A stretch of DNA of 64,000 bases from assembly GCA_009760855.2 (NCBI GenBank), contig WPIO01000055.1:1226001-1290000 (forward strand), written 5' to 3'. The translations under genes were made by a program, and so were the position numbers. The stretch is from Cristatella mucedo. Taxonomy: Eukaryota > Bryozoa > Phylactolaemata > Cristatellidae. Below are positions 22,746 to 34,807 of this stretch, piece after piece. Positions within the stretch are counted from its first letter, which is position 1. Each line of letters starts with the position of its first letter. The notes under the pieces are model-generated. The model was not told the DNA's origin and made no database searches. It worked only from the letters and a program-made list of their open reading frames with translations.

Positions 22746-24240
22746 ATACAGCTCCGGCAGCCCTCGTGCTTACGCTCTGTGAATAAACACTTCTAATGTG
22801 AGGAAGATAAAGGACCTCATTGACTTTGACACATGCCCCGTGAACTTTGACCTTTGCCCCGGGAGAGAAATTGCGAGCTGCATATCGTCTCCCGTGAATG
22901 TGGCTGCGCTTTTGTTGAATCGCTAAGAAAGGAGATGGCTATTTGAAAATCTTCGATTTCAGGATAAGAAAAGTGCCTGAAAAAGATTTAGGACTCGCTA
23001 CCATTACGCGCTCCTTCACTGGTACGAAGTTGCGATATTCCTGTTGAGGACCAGTGTAGGCAGAACTTGCGTGATATTACTTCTTTATTATTTTTTGACA
23101 GCTTAGAAGTAGCAAAGCTTTACTTACTCCTACTTGAGCGGATCGCGCTTATAATAGACCAAGCACTCTCTATATCCAAGTGCATGTAGACAGGTTTTAG
23201 CTGCATACACATTATTTTTCAAAAAATATTAGATCTAGTTCTACGGTTTCGGCTTTCACACTCACATAACTAGCGAGGTTGTAGATACAGCCCAGAAAAT
23301 GTTCCCTTACTGAGACTGCTAACGCACAGTCATGCTGAGCGAGATAAAGCGAGATGTCCTATCCTGAATTCGAGTAGGGCTCGTCCACGAAAAGCTGGAA
23401 GCTCTAGCAAAGTTACTGGCCAATCCAAAACCATGGCTGGTTACAAAACTTCTGCATCAATAAGCTGATCAGTGGCTTTGATCCATCCCAGATGGAAGAC
23501 TATGTGTCTTTGCATGAGTTAGGCTGCAATACTCAGCACGGGCCATGTGCATCTGCCTCAAAGATGCTCTATGAAATATAACGGCTAAAATACTCTGTAT
23601 CATTATTTAAATACGCGATCACATGCTGATTGCACAACTACTCTCGGCAATTGCACATTTACATATTACTTAGCCTTGCAATCTTGCTCTCTAAAGTCAG
23701 TGGCAGTCTTTTACCAAGAAGTATTTTTGCAGTGCAGTGTATGTGACTTCCGAAACAATATTCGCCACCGTAGCATTTGCAGCTAGAGAGTAGCTAAATA
23801 GCGTATTTTGGGGAAATTAAGGTTACTCGATTGTCACTAATGAGCTTTCAGAACGAAATAAATGGCAGAAAATGATATGACCCCGAAGTTTCAGTCCAGA
23901 TACTAGCGACACCATTTCACCGAAACTACTCTCTTTCGTGTGACCAAGACATCCTAAATAAAAAGAAAGGTGGCAAAGCCACTGCCCTTGTTCTCCGAGA
24001 TGTATCATCTGCGTTCGTTGCTATCTATCAAGACATAATACTAGTAACATTTAAATGACGATTGGTATTGCCGAAATGGCATCAGCGTGAGGCAAATCAT
24101 ACTTTCCGATTGCGTTTTACCGGCATATCTCCGGCAATCACGTGTCAATCCTCAGGTCAGCCATGGCCTGGGGTTAATTAAAGCATACAGAGTAAAATTC
24201 TTACTCTAATCCTCAAGGTCGCAATGGCATGGCTCCTTAA
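22746..24240. other. Intron sequence, nothing recognised
   Basis: Part of intron 5. No exon with MAM features and fitting phase was found, although an undetected linker exon cannot be excluded. Confidence 0.4.
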
Positions 24241-24800
24241 TGCCTAGCTCATCTTGAGCACTAGATTTGACATCCTCGGGCGCTCAGATTTTCTACAGAA
24301 ATTGAATTAGCTGTTCTTATCTGGTGCTTAAAGGTCGTCAGCGTCACAAGTCTTTCCTCTCATATCCGAGATTTCCGAATTCACGACTGCAATTCTTATT
24401 CAGCGACAAATTCTATCCTAAAGTTACTATTCCTACTGTTCTGACTCGAACCATTGAGTTACACATCATATGAATCTCAAAACCCTTGGAGACCTCGCCT
24501 TTAGTTCCTATGCTCCCAAAGCCTGGAACTCATTACCGACGCTCGTCACGATGTCCCCTGGTATGAAAATATTTACAAGGAAGCTTAAAATGCACTTATT
24601 TACTACAGAATTTTGTGTGTCTTTGTGATCTTTCTGTCATGGACATATACCTCCTTGCACTGTGCCTGCTGCTTGCGAAAGCTACCATCCATCAATCATT
24701 CGTTAATGTTGTCTATGCAGCATCTGTGTTGTGCCGAGAAAGAGATTCAGTTCTCTGACGGCGATGAACAAATGTATAGTTATTATTATTATTATTATAA
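24240..24800 (+). mobile_element. LINE-A relic with ATT tail
   Basis: Decayed C-terminal coding: a segment reading NLKTLGDLAFSSYAPKAWNS LP around 24470-24540, then a frame-broken 3' UTR ending in (TAT)n at 24778-24799. Confidence 0.7.
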
Positions 24801-26034
24801 TCTCCATGATACTCGCTTCCTCGACTGCCCTCGTTAAGTAGCTGTGCTTCTGAATTTCTCTTTGTAATGTGCGATACAGCCTGTTGTATACAAGTATTAG
24901 CACCGAAGCGCTGATCATGCTTTGATTGCACAAATGAAAACTGTCTCTTGCGATATACGCTTAGTCGATGTTACTTTGTGGAAAAATATAGTACATACTA
25001 TAAATTGCATTAGGGCACCGAGCATTTTCTTACTATACGCTTCCTGGTCTACTAATGGGCCAAATAGTTATTCATAATCTGGCCGAATAAAAGTGTTCGG
25101 CCTGATACGAATTGTGGTGACGTGACATCCGTTTCTACATATGGGGCTGCTGCAACAAGTGGACTGAAGCAATTCTTTAATTAAATTAATATATTTTTTT
25201 AGGATTACTGAGATAACTAGTAGCTGGCACTTTAAGGGACATTGACCCATTTTCGAGTTGAAAATAAGCATGACGAGATTTTCCATGCTGTGTCAATGCT
25301 TAGTGCCATATTTTTGCACCACCTATTATACAAGCAAATAAATTAATCTTTCGTACAGTTGGCCATATTTCAGAAAACCTAGCAGCTGCCTTAAAGCTGA
25401 CAACATGGTACGATTACTTTTTGAAAGCTAATACAGCATTTGTCATTAACTGAACCCCAAGTGACAATTTATATGTTTAATTAACCTAATTCAATCCTTA
25501 GTTTAAAAAGACTTGCGAAAGATAATAACGCGACACACGATTAACTGTTTATTTTTAGTTTTTTTATTAAACCAGTGATATAAAAATGTTTGCTGAGATT
25601 TTAAATTTCTTTTTATTATTAAACTTGGACTAATTTCTCACACTGCTCTTATTTTTATGATTATTTAGTCATTCGTATCCCGCCAAAAAGTGAACATCAT
25701 AAATTTGGAAGAGCCCTAATTAAATCGGGTAGATTATTTTTACACATTTTCCTAGATCCACGAATTGCCTTTATTAATTCCCATCAGCAGTTGTCTTCAA
25801 GATGTAAAAATTTTCTAAGCTCAGGTTGCACAAAATAAAAAGCTGAATACATTTATTACAACGTTTGGTGACCAAGCTACCGTAGGATGAGAGCTCTTCC
25901 TCCACTGTGAAGTCGGCCTACTTTTAATGAAGAACAATGGCCTAAATCAGGGCTACTTTGAGCATGCATTGTTTACATGGCGTCTAGATTTGTGATCCCA
26001 TTTATTCATGACTCCTGCAATTCATACATAATTA

Positions 26035-26165
26035 CTTTATCTACTTGTATAGCACCTAAGATAACTTATTCTCTATTCAGGCGCTTTACATATGCCATGG
26101 GATTTGACCCCACGACCTCAGCCAGACCTTGGTGGGGCGAACACCTTAACTAGTGCGGCAGTGCT
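26035..26165 (-). mobile_element. SINE-B copy
   Basis: Reverse copy: ATAGCACCTAAGATAACTTA, the LINE-like AGGCGCTTTACATATGCC, then the complement of a tRNA-like head (GGGATTTGACCCCACGACCT, ACCTTAACTAGTGCGGCAG). Confidence 0.7.
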
Positions 26166-26179
26166 TCAAATCATCTGCA

Positions 26180-26620
26180 ACCGGTGAAAACTCAGAGGCT
26201 CGTCTGGTTATTCGTTAAAAGTGTAGCTGCCACATTAAGGCACTTTGTTGAAGCTTCACTGGCTCCTTATCAACCATTGAATCCCTGTCACGATCTCCTT
26301 TGGGGCTTGCAGGTGACTTCGTCGGTTAAGACCAGCTCACCTGTTTGATCTCATTACTTCTTCTGTACACCGTGGCACCAGCCCCTTCTGAGTAAATGGT
26401 CATCTCAACGTCCCTCACGCTAAATGTAAACCTCTTGGTGATCGAGCCTTCAGCTAGTATGCGCAGAAAATCCGTAGCTCGCTTTCAAGCACGGTAACTG
26501 TGAGCATTAACCTTGCATCCGTTAAGCTTCAGCTCAAGATGCATCAGTTCTGGTCAGCTTTCCATTAGCCTCAGTGAACTTGTTTTTAGTTGTTCTGGCA
26601 TTTTTTGAGTTGGTAACTAT
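26180..26620 (+). mobile_element. Very old LINE-A coding relic
   Basis: Scattered matches to the ORF2 C-terminus, such as CKPLGDRAFS near 26425-26455, broken by stops and indels. Confidence 0.4.
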
Positions 26621-26763
26621 GCATGATTCAGTACGTGTTACTCGCCGAAGGTTTAACCAACCAGCCAGTGGCTATGAGTGCGATCGAGTTGGCTTTAACG
26701 TACCACTACTTTGGCCCAAGTGCGATCCATAGATGTGCGATCGATGAGTGCGATCAAGTGGGA

Positions 26764-26819
26764 TATATATATATATATATATCATATATATATATATATA
26801 TATCATATATATATATATG
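26764..26819. repeat. (AT)n microsatellite
   Basis: AT runs interrupted by TCATAT at regular intervals. Confidence 0.95.
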
Positions 26820-26999
26820 TCTGCTACTTCACTCTCAATACCTTGATACAAACTAACCCTGTACTACTGATTGTCTTGCACTGAATCACAAAACATCTTT
26901 ATGGAGAACAATTCAATTTTTCAGAGAGTGCTATGCAAAAAGCATTCTATTTTTTATTTTATTATTTTTAAGCCTTTGCACAAAGTTTTATAAAGTAAT

Positions 27000-27066
27000 T
27001 TCAATCGCCTTGAAAGAGATCAATTTCTTTGAGAGCCCTATACAAATAAATGTATCATTATTATTA
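27000..27066 (+). mobile_element. LINE-A terminus fragment
   Basis: CGCCTTGAAAGAGATCAATT, then AGAGCCCTATACAAATAAAT and an ATT tail. Only the last about 65 bp of the element. Confidence 0.65.
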
Positions 27067-27119
27067 CTAAGCTATATAAACTAACCTCTTGTTCTCTCAA
27101 CTCCCTTGTTGTATGTATT

Positions 27120-28130
27120 AGTGGCATCTGCGGATGGATAGCGGTAAGCTTTCTTAAATTAAATGATGATGAAACTAACTTACTATTTATTGGAAAACCA
27201 GGTGCAATTGAGAAATCTGAAAGTTTAACGCTCAAAATCCGCTCTGCCAGCACATCTCTTGTTGAATCTGCACGTAATTTGGGTGGTCTGTCTGTTCCAA
27301 AGTGACCTTTAATCAGACGACCAAGTTAGCTCCACAGTCAAGCCTGCTTACTTTCAGCTGCATACCATTGCTAAGATTCGGGCTTACTTAGAAAGTAATA
27401 CTACATCTAAATTGATCCATGCATTTGTGACATCTCGTCCTGACTTCTGTAACTCACTGCTTTCTGGTCTAGCGGCCTATGCAATCAGACGCTTATAGCT
27501 GATGCAAAACTCAGCAGCTAGGCTTGCCTGTTGTGAGCGTCAAAGTTGCCACATCACACCTCTTCTTGCCGGCCCTGAACTGGCCTCAATTCAACAAACG
27601 CATCAACGTTAAGATTTCGTCACTATTAAAATTTGGGTCCTTTCATTCTTTGGCTCCAGCTTATCTTATTATCAGAACTACCCCCCAAAAGGCTAAGCAT
27701 CGTAGCACTGACTTTTCAGTTTCAAATTGTTTAGCTAGACCTCGTATGAACCTCAAATCCTTTGGGGAACGTGTCTTTAGCTCGTATCATCCCAAAGTCT
27801 GGAACAGACTTCCAACTGGCGTCACGACATGCCCTGACTTGATAATTAAAAGAAGGTAAAAACACACATATTTATTACAACATTTATTGGGTCTATGTGA
27901 CTACTCTTTGTCTGCTTATGCTTGCTGACACTGCATGCTGCCACAAACTACATTTACATGCTGACCATAATTGTTTCACTGCTAGCCACGTTGTGCTTAT
28001 CATTGAGCTTATCGCTGGCTCCCAGCGTCTTTAGCTTCCGCTAACGCAGACCGTTCGACGTTGCTTCCTTTCCAGAAAACTAAAGTGCCCAAAAAGAGAT
28101 TAAGTTCTGTGATGGCGCTTTAAAAATTCA
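27120..28130 (+). mobile_element. LINE-A copy, 3' third
   Basis: Starts in the region coding for the segment after FYADD (WMAANFLKLNDDKTNL-like, decayed), then ISSLLKFGSFHSLAPAYLII and SFGERVFSSYHPKVWNRLPT, and ends with GCCCAAAAAGAGATTAAGTT. Several stops and shifts make it a pseudogene copy. Confidence 0.8.
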
Positions 28131-28492
28131 CTACTGCCATTCTTTTATTCTTATCCCAAGTGTGACCTGTTGGATAGCTTACAATTAAATATCAATCGTA
28201 TGTAGGAGCTGAGCTTGCAGCCAGCAAGCGCGTGTTGAGTTTTAAAACAAATTATTTCAAAATGCTGAATAGTTAAAGTTTTCTACAATAAAAAAAGTCG
28301 ATGGTTAATGCTTACTTCTATGGTTTTAACATGAAAAAAGATCTGGGTTCCTATTGTAATTATTTCAGCAGCAATGACATTTTCCTGAGAAGAATTAATC
28401 GTTAGGTTTCACTAGACAGCATACGATAGTGTATCATGCTTATGATGCATATTTAACAGAGACGAAAGTGTTGAGTATGTTTGCAAACGGGT

Positions 28493-28670
28493 AAAACCTA
28501 ATCAGAAGCTTGATCAGGACCTAAATCAAATTTTAATTAAATTGTATTTAAAACCTAATCTTTTGAATTAAAACCTAATCAGACGCTTGATCAGAACCTA
28601 AATCAAATTTAAATTACATTTTTTTTAAACCTAATCTTTAGAATTAAAACCTAATCAGAAGCAAGTCTTG
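28493..28670. repeat. Tandem repeat, about 77 bp unit x 2.3
   Basis: AAAACCTAATCAGAAGCTTG recurs at 28493, 28570 and 28646, each followed by a similar AT-rich unit. Confidence 0.9.
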
Positions 28671-29679
28671 ATTGTATTCAGCTTTCAACTTCGCTCCAAG
28701 CTGTCCCCATTAATTATTCTACTCTGACTATATCTTCGCAATAATTACGATGGCGATAAAAACATGATCACATGTGGCCTCAAAGTGTTGTCCAATGGTA
28801 TAATTCAGGTTCACAGATGCATTCATTTAACATGCTTAACATAACACGCTTAACAACATACTTAACATATACATATTTTATTAAGCCCTGCCGTAAGAAA
28901 TTATGGGATTGGAGCATGTTCACTTCTCTGTGATTCAGCAAAATCATCCGCAATGAGGAAACTAGGATTAATTGCCCGGCGGCGGCTAAAATTATAAAGA
29001 TTGATATACCCCCACTAAATGCTGATTCTGTTACTGCCGCTTCCGGAAGATCTGCATCCCTTTGTAACTTGAGGTAAATCTCAGGTCACGAACCCTCTAC
29101 AATGACCTATGCACTTGATTGCTTGAGTCCTGATTTGACATGCATAGATTAGCGAGGTCATTTGACTTTTCCCTTAAGAAAGGAGAATGAAAGAATAGTT
29201 TCATTTGTGGCTAATCTCAAACCACTAGCTAATTATTTTTAAAGGTATTTTGTAATCAGGTTGAAATTATGAAAGTACCAGCACTAACTTTGTAGGTCAA
29301 TTAAGAATTTCTCATGAGTTTAATAGGCTTAATTCAAAACGTCCGATCAGCAAACTTTCAATTTGCTTGCACACTTTTACTAGAAATACGTCACCTGTCT
29401 TCGACAGCAAAAGATACGATATACGACAATATTTTCTGATTTTAATTTTCACTGCTGTTTGCCTATGTGTAAATGGTATTGGTTGACCTATTTCGCTGAG
29501 TTTAACTGACTGACATTTAATTGTTTAAGACACAGAAGACGCAAAAATTACTCTTTACTAAAAATTACTTATACTTTTTGGTATCTGCTTCTTCATATGG
29601 TTACAATGTTCTCACTCGTGGAAGTATAAGCAACGCAAGAGTTTAGGGTGAGCTTGCGAAACACAAGCATTGTACTTAC

Positions 29680-29758
29680 ACTGTTCAGACTCTATTACAA
29701 CATTGCTGAGATGCAGAGTTTCGTTACACGACAACGAACTATTCACTTGAAGAACAAT
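29680..29758 (-). CDS. Exon 5: C-terminal exon of MAM-like domain 1
   Basis: The acceptor TTTTTGTAG|ATT and the perfect donor CAGT|GTAAGT bound a 79 bp exon with phase 0 in and 1 out, the same as the 85 bp C-terminal MAM exons. It reads IVLQVNSSLSCNETLHLSNV and so on. The opening IV and the strand LHLSNVVIES match VVFES...DVAIDDIS in position, but the acidic IDD motif is gone and an extra cysteine is present. It is separated from exon 4 by 3.6 kb, and was recognised by phase, splice sites and pattern. Confidence 0.62.
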
Positions 29759-30159
29759 CTACAAAAACCCGTTCCATGTAACTCGTCAGAACAGTTCGTT
29801 CCTGAGTGACAAAGTGTACTCAAATTTAACGGAAATATGTTCAAGCATTATAATTCAGTTAAAATTCTTGAAGGGCTTTCCTATCAAGTGCATTACAAGA
29901 AGCAAATTTTGGAACTTATAAGCGCCTTATATAGAATTGAGCTCGCATTTTGCATCCTTAACTGAGTTTTTTAAATAAATGCGAAAGATTGTGCAACTTT
30001 ATCTTAAGATACGTAGTGTAATTTATCTCTTTCTGCAATTCCAGAAATCCCAAAGAGTATTTGAGTTACGCAGGAGAGTTTTTGGCAGCCTTCTCAAACC
30101 CCAAGTGGCTTTTACTACGCATGCGGTGTCTAAAAGCCTATATATAAATAAATACATAT

Positions 30160-30280
30160 ATATATATATATTTATTTATTTGTTTATTTGTTCATTTATT
30201 TATTTGTTTATTTATTTGTTTATTTATGTATTTATTTACATATATTTATATTGATGTATATATATATATATTTATAAATT
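30160..30280. repeat. AT-rich simple repeats, (TATT)n and (TA)n
   Basis: Mixed TTTA/TTTG tetranucleotides flanked by TA runs, inside the intron between exons 4 and 5. Resulting Tyr/Ile-rich open frames are not genes. Confidence 0.9.
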
Positions 30281-30599
30281 TATCAGATATCTCAAGCAAC
30301 AAAGATAAACTGGGAAGCATTTCCGAGTCAGGCAGGAAGGCAGATGGTGTAGAAGTGAGTATCGTAGAAGTAGCAGCTCAGGATAGGTACAAAGCAAAGG
30401 ATACGCTACAGGCGGCATCAGGAGATTAGATTTCGTTGCGTACGTGTCTGTATTACTGGAAGAAGCATTGTGGTCTAGGCAGACGGACAATTTAAGTAGC
30501 CACCTGATTGCCATGTCACCGTGCAAGCGCAGATTCTTTAACTCGGCCGACCTTACACTTTGCCAGTGACGGATAGATTTTACCCACTCAAGTGGACAC

Positions 30600-30850
30600 T
30601 TCGTAGCTCATGGTTAAATACTGTTCAGCAGTTCCGTGCTGTTTATTTCTAACTACTCAATACATCAACTGCCCTCGGGAGTCGGTTATGCTTCTGAGTT
30701 ACTGTTTGTTTCCCCGAGGTGAAGTCTGCCAACGCCTGTAAGCCCGCCAAAAGCCGCTCGGGCATCTAGGGAACTATGGAAGCTCTCAAGCGTAACATGA
30801 GCTTAGTTCTATCGGCTTTGTGTAAAGAATAGACAAAGATAAGTTTCATT
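30600..30850 (+). mobile_element. LINE-B 3' end relic
   Basis: Diverged match to 17180-17385: CGAGGTGAAGTCTGCCAACG, AAGCCGCTCGGGCATCTAGG, CTCTCAAGCGTAACATG. Confidence 0.5.
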
Positions 30851-31114
30851 AAATTTGGCAGATTGCAAGCTACGTAACATGCATGACTTTTGGCATTTTA
30901 ACTTCGTGTGACGCTAGTAAACGCAGTAAACCGCGTTGTCTGAATGCAAAAAGGGGCGTGTATTCATTGTTTTCCTGTACATCACATGTACGTAGATTCA
31001 TTGGCCAAGTTTACGTTGAGAGATATTATCGCTGAAGAACACGCGGTCTGTAAAACCAATATCGTATTGATCAGATACCCGAGGAAAGAAAGGCTCGAGT
31101 CTTATGTAGCTTAC

Positions 31115-31400
31115 TCCGCAGGTCAATTGGCCTCTGCATTTAGGCACTTAAGTTTGGAGCAAAACTCTGCAGCTAGGCGCGTCTGCCGTGAGCTCGGCAG
31201 ACATTGCATCACACTAGTTCTCGTCGACCTGCACTGAACGCAAGCAGCGTGCGGACTTCAACATTCGGTCGTTCACTTTCAGGTCCCTTGGCTATCTGAC
31301 TCTAGCCTACCTGTCTGATCTACTCCCCCCCCCCCACTCCTACACTCTCATTGTCTGACGATTTGGAACCTGACAATTTAGAAAAACCAAGTGCCTGGAG
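31115..31400 (+). mobile_element. LINE-A coding relic
   Basis: Reads EQNSAARRVCRELGRHCITL, matching QNSAARLVCRERRSCHITPL of better copies, then a broken frame and a C homopolymer at 31326-31335. Confidence 0.65.
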
Positions 31401-31605
31401 CGGAGCAGAATGTGGCTATTGTGAAGGGAAATTAATCCAAGGCATGCATACGTCTCCTTGTGCTGAAATGATGCACATACATGTCTCAATCAACTGCAGA
31501 CTCTCTCTTTGTATTGCTACTGTTCGCAGCTCAATCACTGAGTGCATGGTCTATATTTTTTCAAATCAAATGCTCTGTTAATTTTACATTTTATATAACT
31601 GTATG

Positions 31606-31618
31606 TATATATATGTAT

Positions 31619-31655
<37 letters not shown>

Positions 31656-31660
31656 ATATA
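31606..31660. repeat. (TA)n(TG)n microsatellite
   Basis: TA run followed by TG run and a second short TA run. Confidence 0.95.
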
Positions 31661-33399
31661 TTGTATAATTTTAAAAGCTAAGCTCAGAACTAGATATTGA
31701 AATGTTATTGACGTAAGTATTTTGTTGTGTTGACGAGAGAAAAATCGAGAAACTTAAGAATCTAGATTAACTTTTGTAATAATACTAGAACAAGGAAGGT
31801 AAATTCTAGCGGAAAGACAATAATCGACTAAATAAGTTAAACGAGCTCATTTACTTTACACTCCTCGATTTATTTTGCTGTGTTGTATATGTTTGCATTC
31901 CAGGTCTAAATTAAGTTCCTGTACACACTTGGCAAGGTGTAAAAGGGCTGCCTGAACTACATTGCATCCGCAGGAAGTGCTTCACAATGACGCTGAACAA
32001 GGTGATGAAGGTGACCCATACATTTACAATCCACGTACATGTAGCTAGTAATAACTATATACATATATATATTTATATATATATTATAAATGTAATTTGC
32101 ATGTATACTTTTTATAATAGTTTTATTTTGCCTGAATTTAAACAAATCAGACTACGATTATGCCTCAAATAAGTCTTAGTGAATTATTTTATGCTACTCA
32201 TGAAATCGTCCTCAATTTCTAGGCTAAGAATCATTATAGAAATCATGCATTCAGTCTGATCTCAAATTAACTTAATTACAGGGACTAGATATGCCAGCTT
32301 CAATTAAAGAGTTATAGGGGTTAGGCGTTATTGCGTCTAAGGGAAAGCATTTAGATGAAATTAGTCAATAACGGCCAAATTTAGTGAAGCGGCAGACGGT
32401 ATTGGAAAGGACAAAGTAAGAAGCAACCTCCTTCTCTGCTGCGGAACTCTAATGTAGTGCAAGACAGCCGCTGCATGTAGGTTCTCTATTGCAAGCAGTG
32501 CTCACCGATCTCATTTCAGTCCCAGCTAGTCCCGGCTAGTCAGAGCTAGAAGTGACTCTAGCGACTACTTGGCCTAGATTTGTTCTTCGACCTTGACGCT
32601 GTCAGCATTTCACCTTGACCTTGACCCTCAAATGTTCCCTTGCAAAGTCTGAGAACGCCGTCCTGAGAATTTGCGGGATTTATAAAGGCGTTTATTTATT
32701 TTCCGTCCGCAAGCTTTGTTTACACAGCGTCAATATCACCGTCCTTGTTTGGAATAGAAGAATCTATTTCATATTGGGCTCAGTTGGTTTACTAGCTGCC
32801 TACCCACAGCAAGCAGCAACGAGCCGTTTCTCTTGAGATGTCTATGTGAAGCTGAGACGTAGCGTTGGGCATGTGGGCGATGCGTCGACATCCAGAAATT
32901 AATATGGAAACGCATTTCGAATTCTAGAAACTCTAAATTTACGTGGTTTCCTCTAGGGATCTCCAAAGGATATTACCAAACAATGATTTTATTCTAGGCT
33001 TAATTTCTTCTCGTAATTCGTGAATATTTTCTTCAAAATACCCAGCCAAACAGTGCTGTTAAATTAATTTTGGAACCTGTCAAAATATGATCTTGACAAT
33101 AGTACACGGTCGGAGCGATTAGCATCTATCCTTAAAATGTAAATAACACGGCACCCTAACAGATCCAAGCGTTGGCTTAATTGCGGCCCGTTTGAAGTGG
33201 ATTTCACTGAAGCATCCACAGATGACATCACTGGATGCTTCAGATGCCTGAAAATCTCCGTAACTCCCTTATTTTGAGCTGCTCCTCGTCGTGAAATATG
33301 CACGTGAAATATGAATATTTATGTAAATATATTCTAAATAATATAACAATAATAATTTACATATAGAAATATGCTTGTCTATTCTGCGCCCGCACTCAC

Positions 33400-33638
33400 C
33401 CTAGAGCTGTTCAGCAGCGATAAAGCGATGTTCTGGGAGCTATTGGATGGTTGCAAAACACCGATCCTCCGTCGGCTGCCATTTTCCTGCTGGACGTCGA
33501 TGGCAAGGCCGATACCGAATCCGTAGCTGGAGGAAAATGTAACGGAAAGACACGCTAGACCGGCAAACGGAAGTACGCCACTCTTGATTCCCGATGGTTC
33601 TCTCTGATAGAGACTTCTTGTCACATCCAGCCGAAGTC
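33400..33638 (-). CDS. Exon 4: middle exon of MAM-like domain 1
   Basis: The acceptor GTTCAG|GA starts the exon in phase 1 and the donor TAGG|GTGAGT ends it in phase 0. These are the phases of the 254 bp middle exons of domains 2-5; this one is 239 bp. The protein contains LACLSVTFSSSYGFGIG, which aligns with CFFYHMYGAGVG of the other domains and keeps the third MAM cysteine and the glycines. The fourth cysteine (WQRACF position) is absent: the segment reads SNSSQNIALSLL. Several NSS-type sequons are present. Confidence 0.7.
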
Positions 33639-34192
33639 CTGAACGTGATTTGAACACACTTTTGGTTGCACAGGATTCAGCAGCAACCGTATAAATAGAT
33701 GTGCAAAGTTACGGAACTGAGATACAAGCAAAATGAGATAACTTATGAGTTTGATAAGTGTTTGCCTTTTTTGAAGCTATCTACAAAGCTGCCACCAAGC
33801 CTTAATTTCATCAGCTTATGAAAGAAACCCATTAACTAGACAATTGAGGTAGACTTTGCAGAATTAAGTTCTGCGTAAACCTTCTTAAACATGAGTACTA
33901 ATAAATTAGTCGCATTAGCTTAATGCAGTAAAGTGGTTTTGAAGCTTGTTAATTGTATGGCAGAAAATAGCATAAACTACTCAAAATACACTTTGCAAAC
34001 AGACTTCTAAGAAAGTTAGCATTTAGTATGAAAGTATTGCACCATAGGTTTTTATTGTAATTTCAACGGCAAATTTTCTTAAATATAAATTAACATAGAT
34101 TTACATGTGCGACAGACGTGCGGGTAAGCCGAACGCTGTCGTTTAACTATGGGTTGCATTGACAAAGAAGCACGTATATACCTGTCCTTAAC

Positions 34193-34270
34193 CATGACCT
34201 CCGGGAATCTCGATTGTTGTACCTACTGCTTCTCCGACAGAACTCGATGAACGATTTGAATAAAAACAAT
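34193..34270 (-). CDS. Exon 3: second part of MAM-like domain 1
   Basis: A strong acceptor (TTTTCCCCCAG) opens a 78 bp phase 1-1 exon that is rich in Ser, carries an NRS sequon and ends IEIPGGHG. The glycine-rich end takes the place of the DHTTGSG-like end in the other domains. An extra cysteine (DCFYSN) is present that domains 2-5 lack. The assumed donor G|GTTAAG is weak at +3; a better-looking donor 10 bp further would place an in-frame TAA in the exon. Phase agrees with the exons on both sides. Confidence 0.6.
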
Positions 34271-34696
34271 CTGGGGGAAAATTGATACACATAATCCGGC
34301 TGGTTTAACAATAACGGCGTGCCGTGGCAGCTACTGCGTCATCAGCTATGAACTGCGGAGAACTGCGGTGGAAGACTCTACACTAGTTGGAGTTATTTTT
34401 AAGCAGAATTACCACTCGGTAGCGAAATATTGCAGGAGTCAAGCTGCCACACTACTCCTGCAATATTCTACACGGCACTTGCAGCCGCAGCTCATGATGT
34501 CATTCTCTGTAGATTCTCTTCGGGCAAGACTATTATCAGCGCATTGTGCAGCTTCAGCGAACCCACCTCTGACGCGGTGCCTTTCGAGAGCGTTCTGCCA
34601 AAGGTTATCTGTCACGCGCTAGCACAGCACTCGATATCGCTGGTATCAATCCAGCGATATCGTCCTCGGGGCCTCAAACAACTGTCACGTGCTCAC

Positions 34697-34807
34697 CTCC
34701 GTCTCCACTGTATCGCCATGGAAGGAAAGCGTTCAGTTGTTCCCAGTCGCACAAGTCACCATTGAAGTCGCATTCAGTTACGACGGTATCTCCGCTAGCC
34801 ACCGTTC
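34697..34807 (-). CDS. Exon 2: start of MAM-like domain 1
   Basis: The acceptor TTCAG|GA opens a phase 1-1 exon of 111 bp. It encodes a short linker and then the MAM opening motif CDFNGDLCDWEQ, with the first two family cysteines and the aromatic residue after the second. The donor is GGAG|GTGAGC. Its phase matches exon 1 exactly. MAM domains are extracellular beta-sandwich adhesion modules of about 160-170 residues. Unlike the other four domains in this gene, the N-terminal part is split over two exons here. Confidence 0.75.

Noticed and set aside
33639-33709. A longer exon 4 beginning at AAAAG|TGTG or with the open frame TVAAESCATK
   Set aside because: It would enter in phase 2, clashing with exon 3, and no upstream acceptor exists. 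GTTCAG|GA at 33638 gives phase 1 and matches the exon start in the other domains.
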